Assembly (NCBI GenBank): GCA_001655205.1
Contig: LPNZ01007946.1
Coordinates: 1-32,257, forward strand
DNA from: Lenisia limosa
Taxonomy: Eukaryota; Breviatea
Length of the DNA: 32,257 bases
Direction: 5' to 3'
Both the position numbers and the translations under genes were made by a program. A model generated the notes under the pieces. That model searched no databases. It had not been told where the DNA came from and saw only the letters and a program-made list of their open reading frames with translations. This document shows positions 9,301 through 20,095 of this stretch, one piece after another (position 1 is the stretch's first letter; the number at the start of each line of letters is the position of its first letter).

Positions 9301-10373
9301 TGTCCAGCCATCGATCAAGCCAGTCAAGAGGGTCTAGTCGTTGCTCGTAAGAAAACGAGGAGTCAGCTCACCAACATCCTCGCTTATTATAAGCGGTAAG
9401 CAACAGCTCTCTTTTCTATGATATTAGTTTGCATTTTATATATATATATATATATATGATATATCGATATCATACGTATTTCCTCATGTTCTAGATTCTT
9501 CCAATCTTCAACCAACCACACCCAATTACTTCTTCCCCAAACCCTTGAAGTGCTCCCCCTTTACACTTGCGGACTTCTTAAGTCTCGGCTTCTCTGTGGT
9601 GTAGGCAATTGTTTTTTTCGAGTTTACCAAAGGGAGTTTCCCCCTGACCGTTAAGAACGTCGTTGCTGATCACCGTTCTGCTTTGTTCCTCTCTACCAAG
9701 TGCATGTCTGTAAAGGACCGCCTGTCTCTCCTCTACCCTCGTCTATTCCCTGTTACCGAGCTTGACAACGATCAAGTGAGCGAATTATCACAAATGTCAT
9801 TCATTTGCCAAGTGAATTTGCTTTTTGTAGCTGTTGATTGCTTCCCCTTATTTCACAGTATCTTCTCGAATCCGATGGAGAGATCCTTCTTCCCCCAGCG
9901 CTAAAATCTTCAAGACTCTCACTGTCCAACTTCCACGTGTATCTTCTCGACAACAGTCAAGAGCTTCTTCTTTGGATTGGTGGGTTTCTTGAAATGTCTT
10001 TTTTTTTTCTGACACCTGAAGGGCGGGACGTTTCTCAAGAATGGGCTAATGATGTTTTTGGAAAGCAATCATTGGGTCAACTTCAATCCTTCAACCTCAG
10101 TCCGCTTGAGTCACCAAAAACGGATGCTGGTATCAGGCTGAACAACCTTGTGAGTGCTCTTAGGCTCAGACGCTCACGTTCTCTGCGGGTAAGCTATTTC
10201 TTGTATTTCCAGCATCATCATGTCTCTCACCTTTGAAGCTCTTTGTATTTCAACAATGCCACCCCAATGAAGACAATTACTTTGGGCAGTTCTTGTATGA
10301 CGATGAAGTTCAGGGTAACCCCTCTTATCAGAGCTTCTTGAATGTAGGACACAGGTTTATTTTGCCAAACTGA
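6338..10373 (+). CDS. SEC24: Sec24, cargo-binding subunit of the COPII coat
   Basis: Sec24 pairs with Sec23 in the inner COPII coat and selects cargo at ER exit sites. The start MAANYPVPPGARH joins after the first intron (6373-6493) to a Pro/Gln-rich N-terminal tail typical of the family. Next come RPTLNVIPRTKAMLDASHLP and the zinc finger, CKMC (from 7379) and CDIC, spaced Cx2C-x18-Cx2C. The trunk domain follows (SGSVEYIATEDYMTRPPIPT, then LLLDIIPRMYSRN), then beta-sandwich and helical regions (AALLYTPANLERLICVHTTV, LEVLPLYTCGLLKS). The C-terminal gelsolin-like domain has LLLWIG and ends SYQSFLNVGHRFILPN. About twenty introns, mostly 30-130 nt, are inferred. The gap 8312-8456 hides part of the trunk. 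The junction near 9600-9630 (intron about 32 nt) is the least certain. I do not assign a Sec24 A/B or C/D class. It lies tail to tail with ERGIC2. Confidence 0.95.
8312..8456. other. assembly gap inside SEC24
   Basis: This N run lies between the donor after YYGTAE and the exon starting FYRKIAIDAQQREVAFH. Some trunk-domain coding sequence is missing. Confidence 0.9.
9430..9470. repeat. TA dinucleotide repeat with palindromic end, in a SEC24 intron
   Basis: An (AT)n run is followed by the near-palindrome ATGATATATCGATATCAT. It lies inside the intron after the LAYYK exon. Confidence 0.8.
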
Positions 10374-10539
10374 CTTCGCAGTCTCTTCATGTCGCAATAC
10401 AAGAATCAAATCGAATCTAGCGTCCCTTGTTTTGTGTTTCTTACATCTACGTTTGTTTCTTGCATACTTCCACCATTTAATGTACAATACTAGGATAGTT
10501 TGCGGAACAGGGTTGTTAGGAAGAAACTTGGATAAATAA

Positions 10540-12226
10540 TTACTTAGTGGGCTGGGCGTCGGACAGCTTCTTCAAGAGGTGGAAGACAACTGAGTCCAAC
10601 ATTCCGCTCACTGTGAAAACGCCACCAAGGATGGCACATACCTGAAATGTTACAACATCTCACTGTTTAAAATAACTAACCTGGGTGAGGAAATGGAAGA
10701 ATGGTTTATACACTTCTCTGATAACAATGTGTGTCGACGAAATGTCATATTTGATGAATACACCGGGTAGCCCATGGTTATGTCCCTGGGAAATGGCACG
10801 GTTGAAGTCGGTCACACTGAACTGATTTGTGTGGATCTCCTCTCCCTGGTTCGTAAACAAAACAAAAGGCAAAGAGGAGGCAGAACCACATACTTTAGAG
10901 TTGATGTAAGTAGTCGGAACAACCTTGACGAAATATTGCCACATGGTATGAGCTAGACCAATAAGAAAAAACAACATACCCCAAATATACAGTCACGGCA
11001 CAAGATAGAAACCTACGCTCATCGGTCCTGTGCTCCGTGAAGTCAAGGGGGTTAACAACTCCAGGATAGTAGTCTCCAAAAGACATGGTTTTGAAGTGGT
11101 GGGTAAAGTTCAAGTGCTCAGGTTGAACACCTAGTCGCTGAGTGAAAATGGAACTCTCTTGACATTTCAGTTACTAACTAACCTTGAAGATCATGAACAT
11201 GGTGTCCATGCTGGACAAGAGAACGACCAGCAGCAAAATGAAAGTTCCCAGGAACCTGAATATTGAGGAAAAAATTGCATTTCCCTTTCTTATTTACCAG
11301 GTGATGTGAGTAAAGTTCCATTTCAAGCTAACCTTTCGGACTTCCAGAGATCCGTGCATTCTGCAACTATCAGTTCCTTCACCATCCTATATTGTTAAGC
11401 TGAGACTGCAGAAAAGAGACACAGAAATAAGGTTGTCCTTTCCTCTTACAAGCTTTTTGAGGTTTCCTCCTCCGATAGCCCTCTTGAAAACGTTCTTGAA
11501 ACCAAAGGCCTTGTGGTCTAATTGCAAATAAATAAAAGAGCACTTATGAGAAAGCTTCTTCAACAGAAGGTCCAACAACTAACACAAATGTACCCCTCGC
11601 ATCAATCACCCACTTACGAAGGAAGGGATTTCTATGAACTTCAAGGATTTCTACAGGAGTAAATGGCATGAAAATTCAACAAACCCGCATAAGAAACGCG
11701 TTCCTTCTTAATAAAGTCCGAGATATCAAGACGAGACTCGCCAGTAATATCAAAAATGTCAGCAGTGACGTCTTAAAAATAAAGAAATTGAGGGGAAACC
11801 AACAATCACAGTTCATGTGGACAGTAACATCAATGTTCATTGTGATGTTCTCATTTTTGGAAGCATCAACTGAAAAGGTGAGCAAAGGGGAAAAGAAAAA
11901 GATGGGGAACCCAAAATAGATTTAACTTAACCAAATTAAAACAATAAAAAATAAGTAGAGTCATCTATCCAAACCTAAAACTTCGTGTTCTAGCTCCAAA
12001 GACAGGTAAGCGGAAAGTTCATTGTAAAAAAGAAGAAGCATCAACAATATGGCACCAACAGAAACTAAGTTGTCATTAAAAAGAAAAAGCTGTCAACATG
12101 CAGCATATAAGCATTCACTTAATACATACCAATTGCTCCAGACATTGTTTTCTCTGAAACCTCTTCCTTTGTCTTTGGAAAGACATCAAATGCCTTAATA
12201 TGGCGAATTAGAGGAGAAGACACCAT
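10540..12226 (-). CDS. ERGIC2: ERGIC2/Erv41-type cargo receptor
   Basis: Erv41/ERGIC2 forms a membrane complex with Erv46/ERGIC3 that cycles between ER and Golgi in COPII/COPI vesicles and retrieves ER proteins. The product starts MVSSPLIRHIKAFDVFPKTK (ATG at 12226), the conserved Erv head. A first membrane segment follows (VSVGAILLMLLLFYNEL), then the long lumenal domain with NITMNIDVTVHMNCDYVTAD, CRMHGSLEVRK, GNFHFAAGRSLVQHGHHVHD and HHFKTMSFGDYYPGVVNPLD. Later come TNQFSVTDFNRAISQGHNHG and FIKYDISSTHIVIRE, then a second membrane segment (VCAILGGVFTVSGMLDSVVF) and a short cytosolic tail ending DAQPTK. VNPLDFTEHR and the 'GVFIKYDISS' block favour ERGIC2 over ERGIC3. About ten short introns. 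It ends 166 bp from the SEC24 stop on the opposite strand. Confidence 0.93.
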
Positions 12227-12584
12227 ATTGTCACCAAAAAATGAAAACAAACTGCCTTTCTAACACCCCTTGAATAGATGGGGGGGAGGGTACTCTCCTT
12301 GATTATTGAATAGTACTGTGAACCTCAAAACCTGAAAATTTTGCAAAAATTCTCTCTTTATAAAAGCTTCGCCGCCGTCCTTGCAAAAAAAAAATTCCCA
12401 AAACGGACTTCCTCTTCTGTTCATTGAATGCTTGAATATTATATAATTGAAAACTAGAACAAAATTGTCAAAAATTCTCTTCTAGCTCAAGTTTTGTCGC
12501 CTTTTTGTTCCCCTGGAAACGTCTCTTCCTCTGCATCCGCTACTGTTTTGTCCCAGGATTGAAAAAGTACTACCACACGGCAAA
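12227..12584. promoter_or_regulatory. divergent intergenic region ERGIC2 / RhoGEF
   Basis: These 358 bp between two opposite-facing ATGs must carry both 5' UTRs and promoters. It is AT-rich with short A and T runs, a G-run near 12280 and a pyrimidine-rich stretch before the RhoGEF ATG. No specific factor site is recognised. Confidence 0.5.
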
Positions 12585-15500
12585 ATGGGAGAGGAAGATC
12601 CACCCCCTCTCCCTCCAAGACCAAGGTCAAATGCAGTTCGGCCTCACATTCCAAAAGATGTCGACTCCAGTTCGGTTGAACAAAAGCCACGCCGTAGATT
12701 ATCAACAGCACCTACTAAACCCCTTCCTATCTTCCCATCCAAGAACACTCCTCACCCCCATTTGTCACGCTCAGCACCAAGACGCGCAAGTCTGGCTGAA
12801 AACTCGTTTACCCCTCTCGACCAAGACCCCTCAACAACTACACCCACAGAAACTGTCCAAAATTCTCTACCTGAAGGCACTACTGAGAGTCCAATGAAAG
12901 GAAATACTGGCCGACGGTTTTCACGACATGAACAGCAACTACTTGCTCAACTTGGTTGGTTTTAGAATTATTGTCACTCTTTTCGTGTTAATCAAATTCT
13001 CATTCAAAGTAGGGTTGGCTGGGCTTGATATGGAAAAAGTCAAACACGCTGGTAGAGCACATCCTGATATGAAAGAGCCAACTCAACCATCATGTAAGCT
13101 CTGGGGTTCTTTTTTTGCTGAATGACATTTTTTCGGGAATCACATACCCAGCAACTCCAGCTGATGCGTCCAAAGGAAAAAGGCGATTCTGGAGGACGAT
13201 GAAGGTTTGTGTTGGGTTGTTTATGTTTTTCAAGAAATACAAACTCATTCATCAGGGAGAAAACCCAACATTGGCTAGTGAAGAACCTCCTGTTGAAGAA
13301 CCGGAAGAAGTGACAGAAAAACCTAGTGTAGGCATTAGGAATGCTCTTTTTTACTTATGTGATTAACACACGCTTTTTTTAAAAAATAATACAATATAGT
13401 ATGCATAAATGGTATCAGATTTTCGTGAAATATAAAAATGATATAAAAATGATACCCATTTTTATAAAGAGCTTTCCAACTCACTTTCATTGGACGTCTG
13501 CACTTGGGACTTTTGAAGATAATATTGGGTGACTTGTCCAGTCTAAAGTTGCCAATCGTACTTGGAGAGCCAGGGCAAAGACATTCAGCGCTCGTGAGTT
13601 CAAAGAGTACAAAGATATCTACAAGTATGCCATTACTCTTTTTGTGTTGTTGTTTTTCTCTCCTTGATGGACAACAAAGGTTGTTATTTTGCTGATTGTA
13701 TACCAGGAAATCAGGTGAAGCAGCTACTGAAGATGATGATAAGTCCCGAAATGACGAGTTGCCGCTCCCTTGGTCTGGGCCGACAGCTGAAATTATGGAC
13801 TCCCTGGATGAGGACAACAAACAACGCCAATTGGTGAGTATCTTGTCTATGAGAGCTGCGAAAGAAGTACAATAACCGGATTTAGGTTATTCAAGAAATC
13901 ATTCAAACAGAGTACGAATACTGTCTCGACCTTCATACTATTATTGAGGTGAGTATTGAAGAGTTTCTTTCAACTGACAAAGCAATACAATACTCATTTA
14001 TCTAGGTGTTCCAAAAACCTCTTCTTGAGAAGAAATTTATCAACATGATGGAATCAATGGCCATTTTCTCAAACATTGAGCTTCTCCAAAACCTCAACAT
14101 CCAGTTCTATTTGAAGCTTCATGAGCTTTCAGAGTTAGTTTTACTTTTAAAACTGAATAATAGATAAGACCTTGTTTTCTCTCTCATTTCAACAAATATA
14201 TCATGAACATTATGCACATCATGACACTTCAGAGGCAAGGAGACGGTTGAAAATATTGGAGAAGCTTTTAAAACTATGGTATGTCTTGCTGTCTACATTA
14301 CAGCATGAACGGAGGGAAGTGTTATATTATTATATCATGATACACTATCATATGTAGCACCCTACGTTCTCAAAAATACTGGTAAAATATAGAGATTTAT
14401 CGAGGATTTATCGAGATTTTTTAGACCGTAGGGAAGCCCTGATGTATTATATCCGTTAACCCTCTAGGCTGATCTCTTCAAAATGTACACCGAATATTGC
14501 GCAAATCACACTTCTGCAGACCGTAAGCAATCAGTGATTATTGAAACAAATGCTTATGGAATTAGCTCTTGCACGAAACCTCCCGAAATCCCACCCTGAC
14601 ACCGCAAATTTCCTTCAATATTGCAGAATTCAACCCAGATGTAGATCCCTTGAGCTCAAGGATTTTCTAAGTAAGCGATAAGAAGTAGCTCCAACTCATC
14701 TCTAGTTAAACCTGTTCAACGAGTGTGTAAGTACCCACTTCTACTTCGAGAGCTACTGAAAGCAACAAATGAGGATCATCCAGATTACTTCAATTTGACG
14801 GAAGGGTTAAATAAAATCAGGGTTTGAGGAGGGGAATGATAAGGCATAGTATGCCTTGTGCTTCTGAATCTTATCGGTCTAGAAAACCGTTGACATGATT
14901 AATGAGCGTCATCGTGAGCGACAAAACCTCGAGAGGGTCAGTCGTGTAGCCCAGATGCTCGACAATGTTCCCGACAACTTCCAACTCATTCACCCCCAAA
15001 GAAGGCTTTTAAAGTGAGTGGATAGGGTTTTTTTTTTTACCCAAGCCTGTGTGTGGACTTTGCAACCTAATATTTGAAGGGAAGGAGATTGTGATGTTTC
15101 TTCTGGAGGAAAATTGCACCCTAGGCATATATTCCTCTTCAATGACATTGTGCTTATTGTCAAGGTGGGTATTCTTACTTTGAATGAGCATTTGCGTTGT
15201 TGTTTTCCATCCAACTTTTATTGTTTTTTGTTTTTTTTAACCCCTTAGATGAAAAAGAACAGTGCAAAGTTCCGCGGACAACTCCCTATCAAAGGACTGC
15301 AACTATTGCCGTTAGCTTCTACGAAAGGTGGGTTGCAAAACACTCGCCTCTCTTAACACTCAGATATGTCAGCTCCAATTGAACTTCAGCATCCAAGTGG
15401 CAGTGTTATCCTCTCATATCCATCAACCATCGACCTTGATATCTGGTCCAAGGATATAAACTCAGCAAGTATGTGAGGGATAAGTAGTGATTCCTTCCGC

Positions 15501-15754
15501 ACACATTTAACAAACTAGTTGCTGAACTTGCTGAACAAGAACGTCAGCGCAACCGCACGGTCGCCAGACTCACCGGCTCTCTTGACACCGCAATCAACAT
15601 TGATTCAGGTAACTCTAAACCCTCCAAGCTGACCACCTCAGATCCAAAAGAGCCTAAAGCAGATGTAGTGGAAGATGAAACCACAATTGTAGCTGAAGAT
15701 GAAAGCGAAGCTGTGGCAGAAGATGAAGACTCGCAAGACGAGCCAGAAACGTAA
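12585..15754 (+). CDS. Rho guanine-nucleotide exchange factor (DH-PH, Dbl family)
   Basis: Dbl-family proteins load GTP onto Rho-type GTPases. The N-terminal 120 or so residues are Pro/Ser-rich and disordered, opening with MGEEDPPPLPPRPRS, a PxxPxR SH3-ligand-like motif. A basic and acidic linker follows. The DH domain shows conserved region 1 (VIQEIIQTEYEYCLDLHTII), the middle helices (LLEKKFINMMESMAIFSNIE) and the signature IKPVQRVCKYPLLLRELLK (exon near 14706). The PH domain follows (KLHPRHIFLFNDIVLIVK, then SAKFRGQLPIKGLQLLPL). The C-terminus is Glu/Asp-rich (VVEDETTIVAEDESEAVAED) and ends in TAA at 15752. About fifteen introns; those at 13331-13545 and 14279-14467 are unusually long for this locus. 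Which GTPase it acts on cannot be told. Dbl orthology within the family is not resolved. Confidence 0.9.
14360..14433. repeat. small intronic repeat structure
   Basis: Inside the 189-nt RhoGEF intron 14279-14467, CCCTACG (14360) and CGTAGGG (14427) form inverted ends. Between them the 11-mer GATTTATCGAG occurs twice head to tail (14394-14404, 14405-14415). The flank holds ATCATGAT and ATCATATG palindromes. Confidence 0.6.
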
Positions 15755-15868
15755 ATTATGTTGTGTGTACTAGATTGTATTTATCTTTGTGGGAATGATT
15801 GCCAAGATCTAGGTCCAAACGAAAAAGAAACCCAAATTATATAAGAAAAAAAATAACTACTGTACACC

Positions 15869-16827
15869 CTACGCCTCGTTGACGGCCCCTAACACTTCAA
15901 CAAAAGCGTACGGGATAAGTCCATGCTGCCCATTTGACAACGCTTCACACCATCTAAGTAAATATTAAAAACTAGGAAAACGCAGTTATCTGTTTAAGTT
16001 TACTACTACTATTCCCCTCGTTCCTTACAGGGGGGGGGGGNNNNNNNNNNNNNNNNNNNNNNNNNNNNNNNNNNNNNNNNNNNNNNNNNNNNNNNNNNNN
16101 NNNNNNNNNNCCTCTCATACCCGTTAGGTTGTGGAATGCCGATCAGTGTCAACTCATCTCCATCCTTAAATGAAAGCTCATCAGCCTCTTGGCCAACGTA
16201 ACTGTAGAGGGCACGAGCTCGTAAATGATTTGATAATTCTGAAAAAGATAAAAAAACGACGGGATTCATACCTGATGTTGCTGTAGCTGAAGAATTAGGA
16301 GCGACATAAGCCCCCATTCCAGCTGTTACATCGTCATCCAATTCTGAATATGGTGCATTTGGGGTGCTGTTGCTGCAGGAATAGTTAGAAGAACAGTATG
16401 AAGGCCATAACAAACTTTTTTTTTGACTTCATGAAAAAGAAGATGCCTCCTACTAAAAGTAGCAGCACAACAACAACTGCAGCAATTATTACGGCACCTA
16501 GAAGTTAATCGGAGAAACAAAAGAGGAAAGCAAACTCATTTTGATTTACAACCAAATTTCAAATAAACAGTGTGTATCTATACTTTTAATTGCAATTTGT
16601 GAGATTGCGCGAGCAAAACAGAATTCGGAATTTTTAAATAAATAATATTTAAACCTGGGAATGTCATCAAATGATAAAATTGTAAATGACGGCTCCAGAG
16701 GGGTGATAGGGGATCTCTGGCGATCCTAAACTGTATGCTTTTTCCGGCATTTCCCGTGCAGGCAAAAGTAAGAAGAAGAGAGGAAAGAGAAGAAAAAAAG
16801 AAGAGAGAGATAACAGAGAAATAGCAT
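15869..16827 (-). CDS. single-pass membrane protein with a C-terminal SH3 domain
   Basis: From the C-terminus back: the last exon (15869-15953) encodes WCEALSNGQHGLIPYAFVEV and ends in TAG. It splices to an exon with LRARALYSYVGQEADELSFK and DGDELTLIGIPQPNG, and together they form a complete SH3 domain. The GTATGA donor lies before the gap at 16041-16110, so the gap is intronic. Upstream is an acidic linker (PNAPYSELDDDVTAGMGAYV), a basic stop-transfer KSKK, and a membrane helix (AVIIAAVVVVLLLLVGGIFF). A short predicted ectodomain comes before it (CTGNAGKSIQFRIARDPLSP...). A hydrophobic, Ser/Leu/Phe-rich stretch from ATG 16827 resembles a signal peptide. It is out of frame by one base with the ectodomain frame, across a pyrimidine-rich stretch with a 7-T run near 16795-16801. 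A sequencing error or an unseen intron is needed. It may act as a membrane-anchored adaptor. I cannot name an ortholog. Confidence 0.7.
16031..16110. other. G-run and assembly gap inside an intron
   Basis: A run of at least ten G abuts 70 N. Both lie in the intron that splits the SH3 domain, so no coding sequence need be lost. Confidence 0.75.
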
Positions 16828-16926
16828 ATTTGAGAGAGGAAGTTCCCCTTTTTTGCTTGTCCTTAGCCTCTTCCATTAGATTGAATCGGCTCAGATCTAA
16901 CAAATAGTTCATTTATCAACTCTAAG

Positions 16927-19900
16927 ATGGAGCGCGTAAGCTACACTCAATTTTCTTTTTCATATTTTTAGCGCCAAGTTGGCACAGTATTTCAATATGC
17001 TGAATTTATCAGTTCACCTGGAGAAGTAGGTTTAATAATTTGAGTAAGCCATTTTTAATGTTTTAGATGACATATGAATGGCATATTTCCAGAGATGAAA
17101 GCTTTGTCCCTTCGTCAAAACTTTCAATGATTTCACCAGTCATTCATTTCGCAGGGTATTCCTTGTAAGCTGGCTGGTCATCTCCACCAACTTTCATTAA
17201 TAATGTGACACTATAGTAATCTTGTTTTTGTGAATGAGTCAAAAACAACAACTTCCATCTACTTGGAATCGCAGAACGAGAGCAGTATCAAAGTGGACTT
17301 TAAGGTTTGCAATATTATCTTCTGTAGGGGTAACATTTTAGATGGTTGTTCCTGAAGCAAACATTGATGGTGGGTACTACTAAGTATCAGAATATTATTA
17401 ACCGTTCAGATTCTATTTCAGCAACTATGGTGAAAGGAGACATTGGTGGTGGACGAAGCCAGGCCCTTTTCTCATATCGTAAGGACTTAAACACAGCTCA
17501 CCTTTTCAAGTCTCCAAATTCTCCGCCGAGAAGTTGGTGATATACCTCATTATGGTTTCTGCGGTTGACCCCAATAAAAAGCCCTCACATGGTTTGTTTG
17601 CCTTCTTGTGTCTCATTTTGCAGTTAATGTACCGTATTATCTGAGGCTTCCCAACACTGTTCTTCCCCCTCCCCTTGAACTGGCCACTGCTTCGTAAGGA
17701 TCTGCTTGAAGCAGCATTGCTTAACTATTTAGCACAAAGCTGCGTTCCACTTTCCTTACCAGTAAACTGTTTGACAGGCTCCTGGATATCCATTTTGACT
17801 TGAGCGCTAAGGTTTGTGAAAATGTTGCCAAGCATTAACATTTATTTAGGTGGCAATGACATCTGCAGCCCTTGAACATGGATTTCTTTTGGACACTCTG
17901 CAGCACATCGGTGGTGCTGTCGAAGATGTGCGAATGGTAAAGAAGGCCGTTACAATGGTATGTGGGTGTTCTTTTTATTTTACGTGTTAGCTGTCTTTTC
18001 TTCTCATTAGTGTAGATTGAAGACGAGGAGCAAATTGCTATTAGCGCAGTCACACAGATTATGAACGGGCTAAGATATTTGAATGGTGACAAGGGCTCAA
18101 CTTTTTTTTCATGAGAGTGTTGACTCATCAATTCAGGGAACGAAGTGAGCTCTCTGAAAGACCAGGTCAGGGCTGTGCAACTGTACCTCAGGGAGGTTGA
18201 AGCCTTGAAGCTTGATTTTGACCTTGCTCAAGATGAAGTCCATGTCCAAGTAAGCTGAACAAGAGGAGTGTAGCGGGTGGTGTGGTTGTAGAAGCATGTT
18301 ACTTGACTATGGCGTTTGGGAAGAGGTGATGTAAAAATGTTGATGGTGTGTGCACTACTGTAGTTCATTCCACAGGCTTCTACCACTGGCCTGGGTCCGA
18401 TGTTGAAAGCCTCAATGATGGTCCGCGACGGGAGGATGGATAAGTTTGTCGCCGCTGTAGAGGCCATGCCCGACCTCCCAGCTAACAATCAGTCTGGTAT
18501 GTTGCTTCCTTTGTTTCCTCAGCATAGAATATGATATATATACTAATATTCAGAAATTGCATCAGCGAAAGCATCAATCAAAACTGGACTTGAAGGGATT
18601 ACTAAGGTTGGAATAGGGAATAAATATATATTTTGGAATGAAAAGCAGACATCCAGTTATGTAGTGGTTAATATTCTCAGGTTCGCGGACTTGCCCCAAT
18701 AGGCAGTACCAGCGGCGGGCTTGCTGGAGGAGAAAACTGGCTGTCAACCATGAACGCAAGACACACCGCTCTGAGGGGGCTGATTGTTATGGCGGATCAG
18801 GTTCGCTTGTTTTCGCTCAAATGGAAGAAAATCCTGAGATGGACAAATGTCACACTTTTACTCTTCAGTTTTGAGCAATCTGATAATTATTTACGATCAA
18901 GGTGACAGTTTTTGATTCTGATGACAAACTTGAGGCGGAGTACGAGAAGATGAAAGCTGAGCAGAAAGTCAAAACTCTGAACCACATCGTTAACTTCTAC
19001 CAGGTAGGTTTAGAGGTATCGAAAATTTAGAGGAGATATGGAAAATTACGAAAAGGTATTAGCAGACCGATGTCACCAACAACAAACGTGCTTCAAGAGT
19101 ACCTTGAAGAATTAGATTTATAATGACATCATTCCCCATTACAATAATTGGCCTTTTTTTTTGTTTTGCAGAGTTAACTTCATAGGCGTTGCGTGAAATC
19201 AACCGTGAAGCTCCTGAAGGACTTCCAGTGTTTCTTCTCAAGGCACTTTGCGAGGAAAGCACCTCCAAAATATCACGCCTTCAATCCCGTATCACGTCAT
19301 TGCAGGTAAGCCAAAGTTACCCAATTTTTGAGGACTGGAGTATAGCATTGACCCCTTCAGTCGATTTCTAAGTCTTATCACTCTCTTCGTAACAATCTTT
19401 TGGCCTGTCCTGACAGCAAGGAACTCATTGTGCTCATCAAGGGAACCGAGTCTCAAACTGTGAGTTTACTAGTTGGCGGCCACTGACACATTTCAGCTTG
19501 ATACAGTTGATGAGGAGGTGATGATGGTCAACAAGAGGAGCCATGAATCTTCAGAAAGCACAGAACAGCTTGAAAACGAAGCGAAGAAGAGACGAGCAGC
19601 AACCTCGGTGTCCTCTTTGGTATGATGCTGGCAAATGTTGGAGTATTTTATGTTTACTCGCCTTTTTATTCCACAATAGTGGTGCCACTCGTCAAATTGG
19701 GCTTTGTTTTTCAAACTCTCGATGTGACTGATCTTTTACCAAATATTCATCATAACAATTCATTTTTGACCTTTATACCCCCCTTTTTTTTGTCTGTGTG
19801 TAGTTTGTCGATTTCCCTTTTTCATCCCCCAGATTGGTCAAGCCGCGGCAAGCGCAGTCCTTCGCCCCGAACTGCTTGCAATCAATTCGGTGCTCTCCAA

Positions 19901-20015
19901 GGCTCAAGAGCTAGGCATGGTGACCGAGTCGGTTCCTCCCTCAACCCCAGTCAAAACCAAGGCCGCCGCCGCTTTGGCTTCCAGTCCCCTCACCCCAATG
20001 AACAGAGCAATGTAA
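16927..20015 (+). CDS. MATH-like domain plus helical protein with a nuclear-localisation-like motif
   Basis: I do not recognise an ortholog. The start MER is a 9-nt coding exon (ATG 16927, donor GTAAGC) spliced to RQVGTVFQYAEFISSPGE. The first 150 or so residues resemble the beta-sandwich of a MATH (TRAF-like) domain: TYEWHISRDESF, ISPVIHFAGYSFNLVFVNES, TTTSIYLESQNESSIKVDFK, and a later stretch ending HYVNVPYYLRLPNTVLP. The remainder is mostly helical (DQVRAVQLYLREVEALKLDF, KLEAEYEKMKAEQKVKTLNH, STSKISRLQSRITSLQ) and likely forms coiled coil. Near the C-terminus ENEAKKRRAAT is a basic cluster that could act as a nuclear signal. The tail is Ala/Pro/Thr-rich (ESVPPSTPVKTKAAAALASS). About seventeen short introns give a continuous frame to TAA at 20013. 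The MATH call is inference from pattern. The gene ends 80 bp from DSD1. Confidence 0.75.
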
Positions 20016-20095
20016 ATCAATGGTCGATAGCTACATGTATACCTATTCCAGGTTTCAAACCATCTTTTGGCCACTCTGCCTAAACATTTACCATA

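Noticed and set aside
10227-10487. A minus-strand 86-codon frame over the SEC24 3' end
   Set aside because: It is antisense to well-supported SEC24 exons and has no splice or family support.
13335-13820. A minus-strand 161-codon frame inside RhoGEF
   Set aside because: It runs antisense over a long AT-rich intron and two good exons; its composition is not protein-like.
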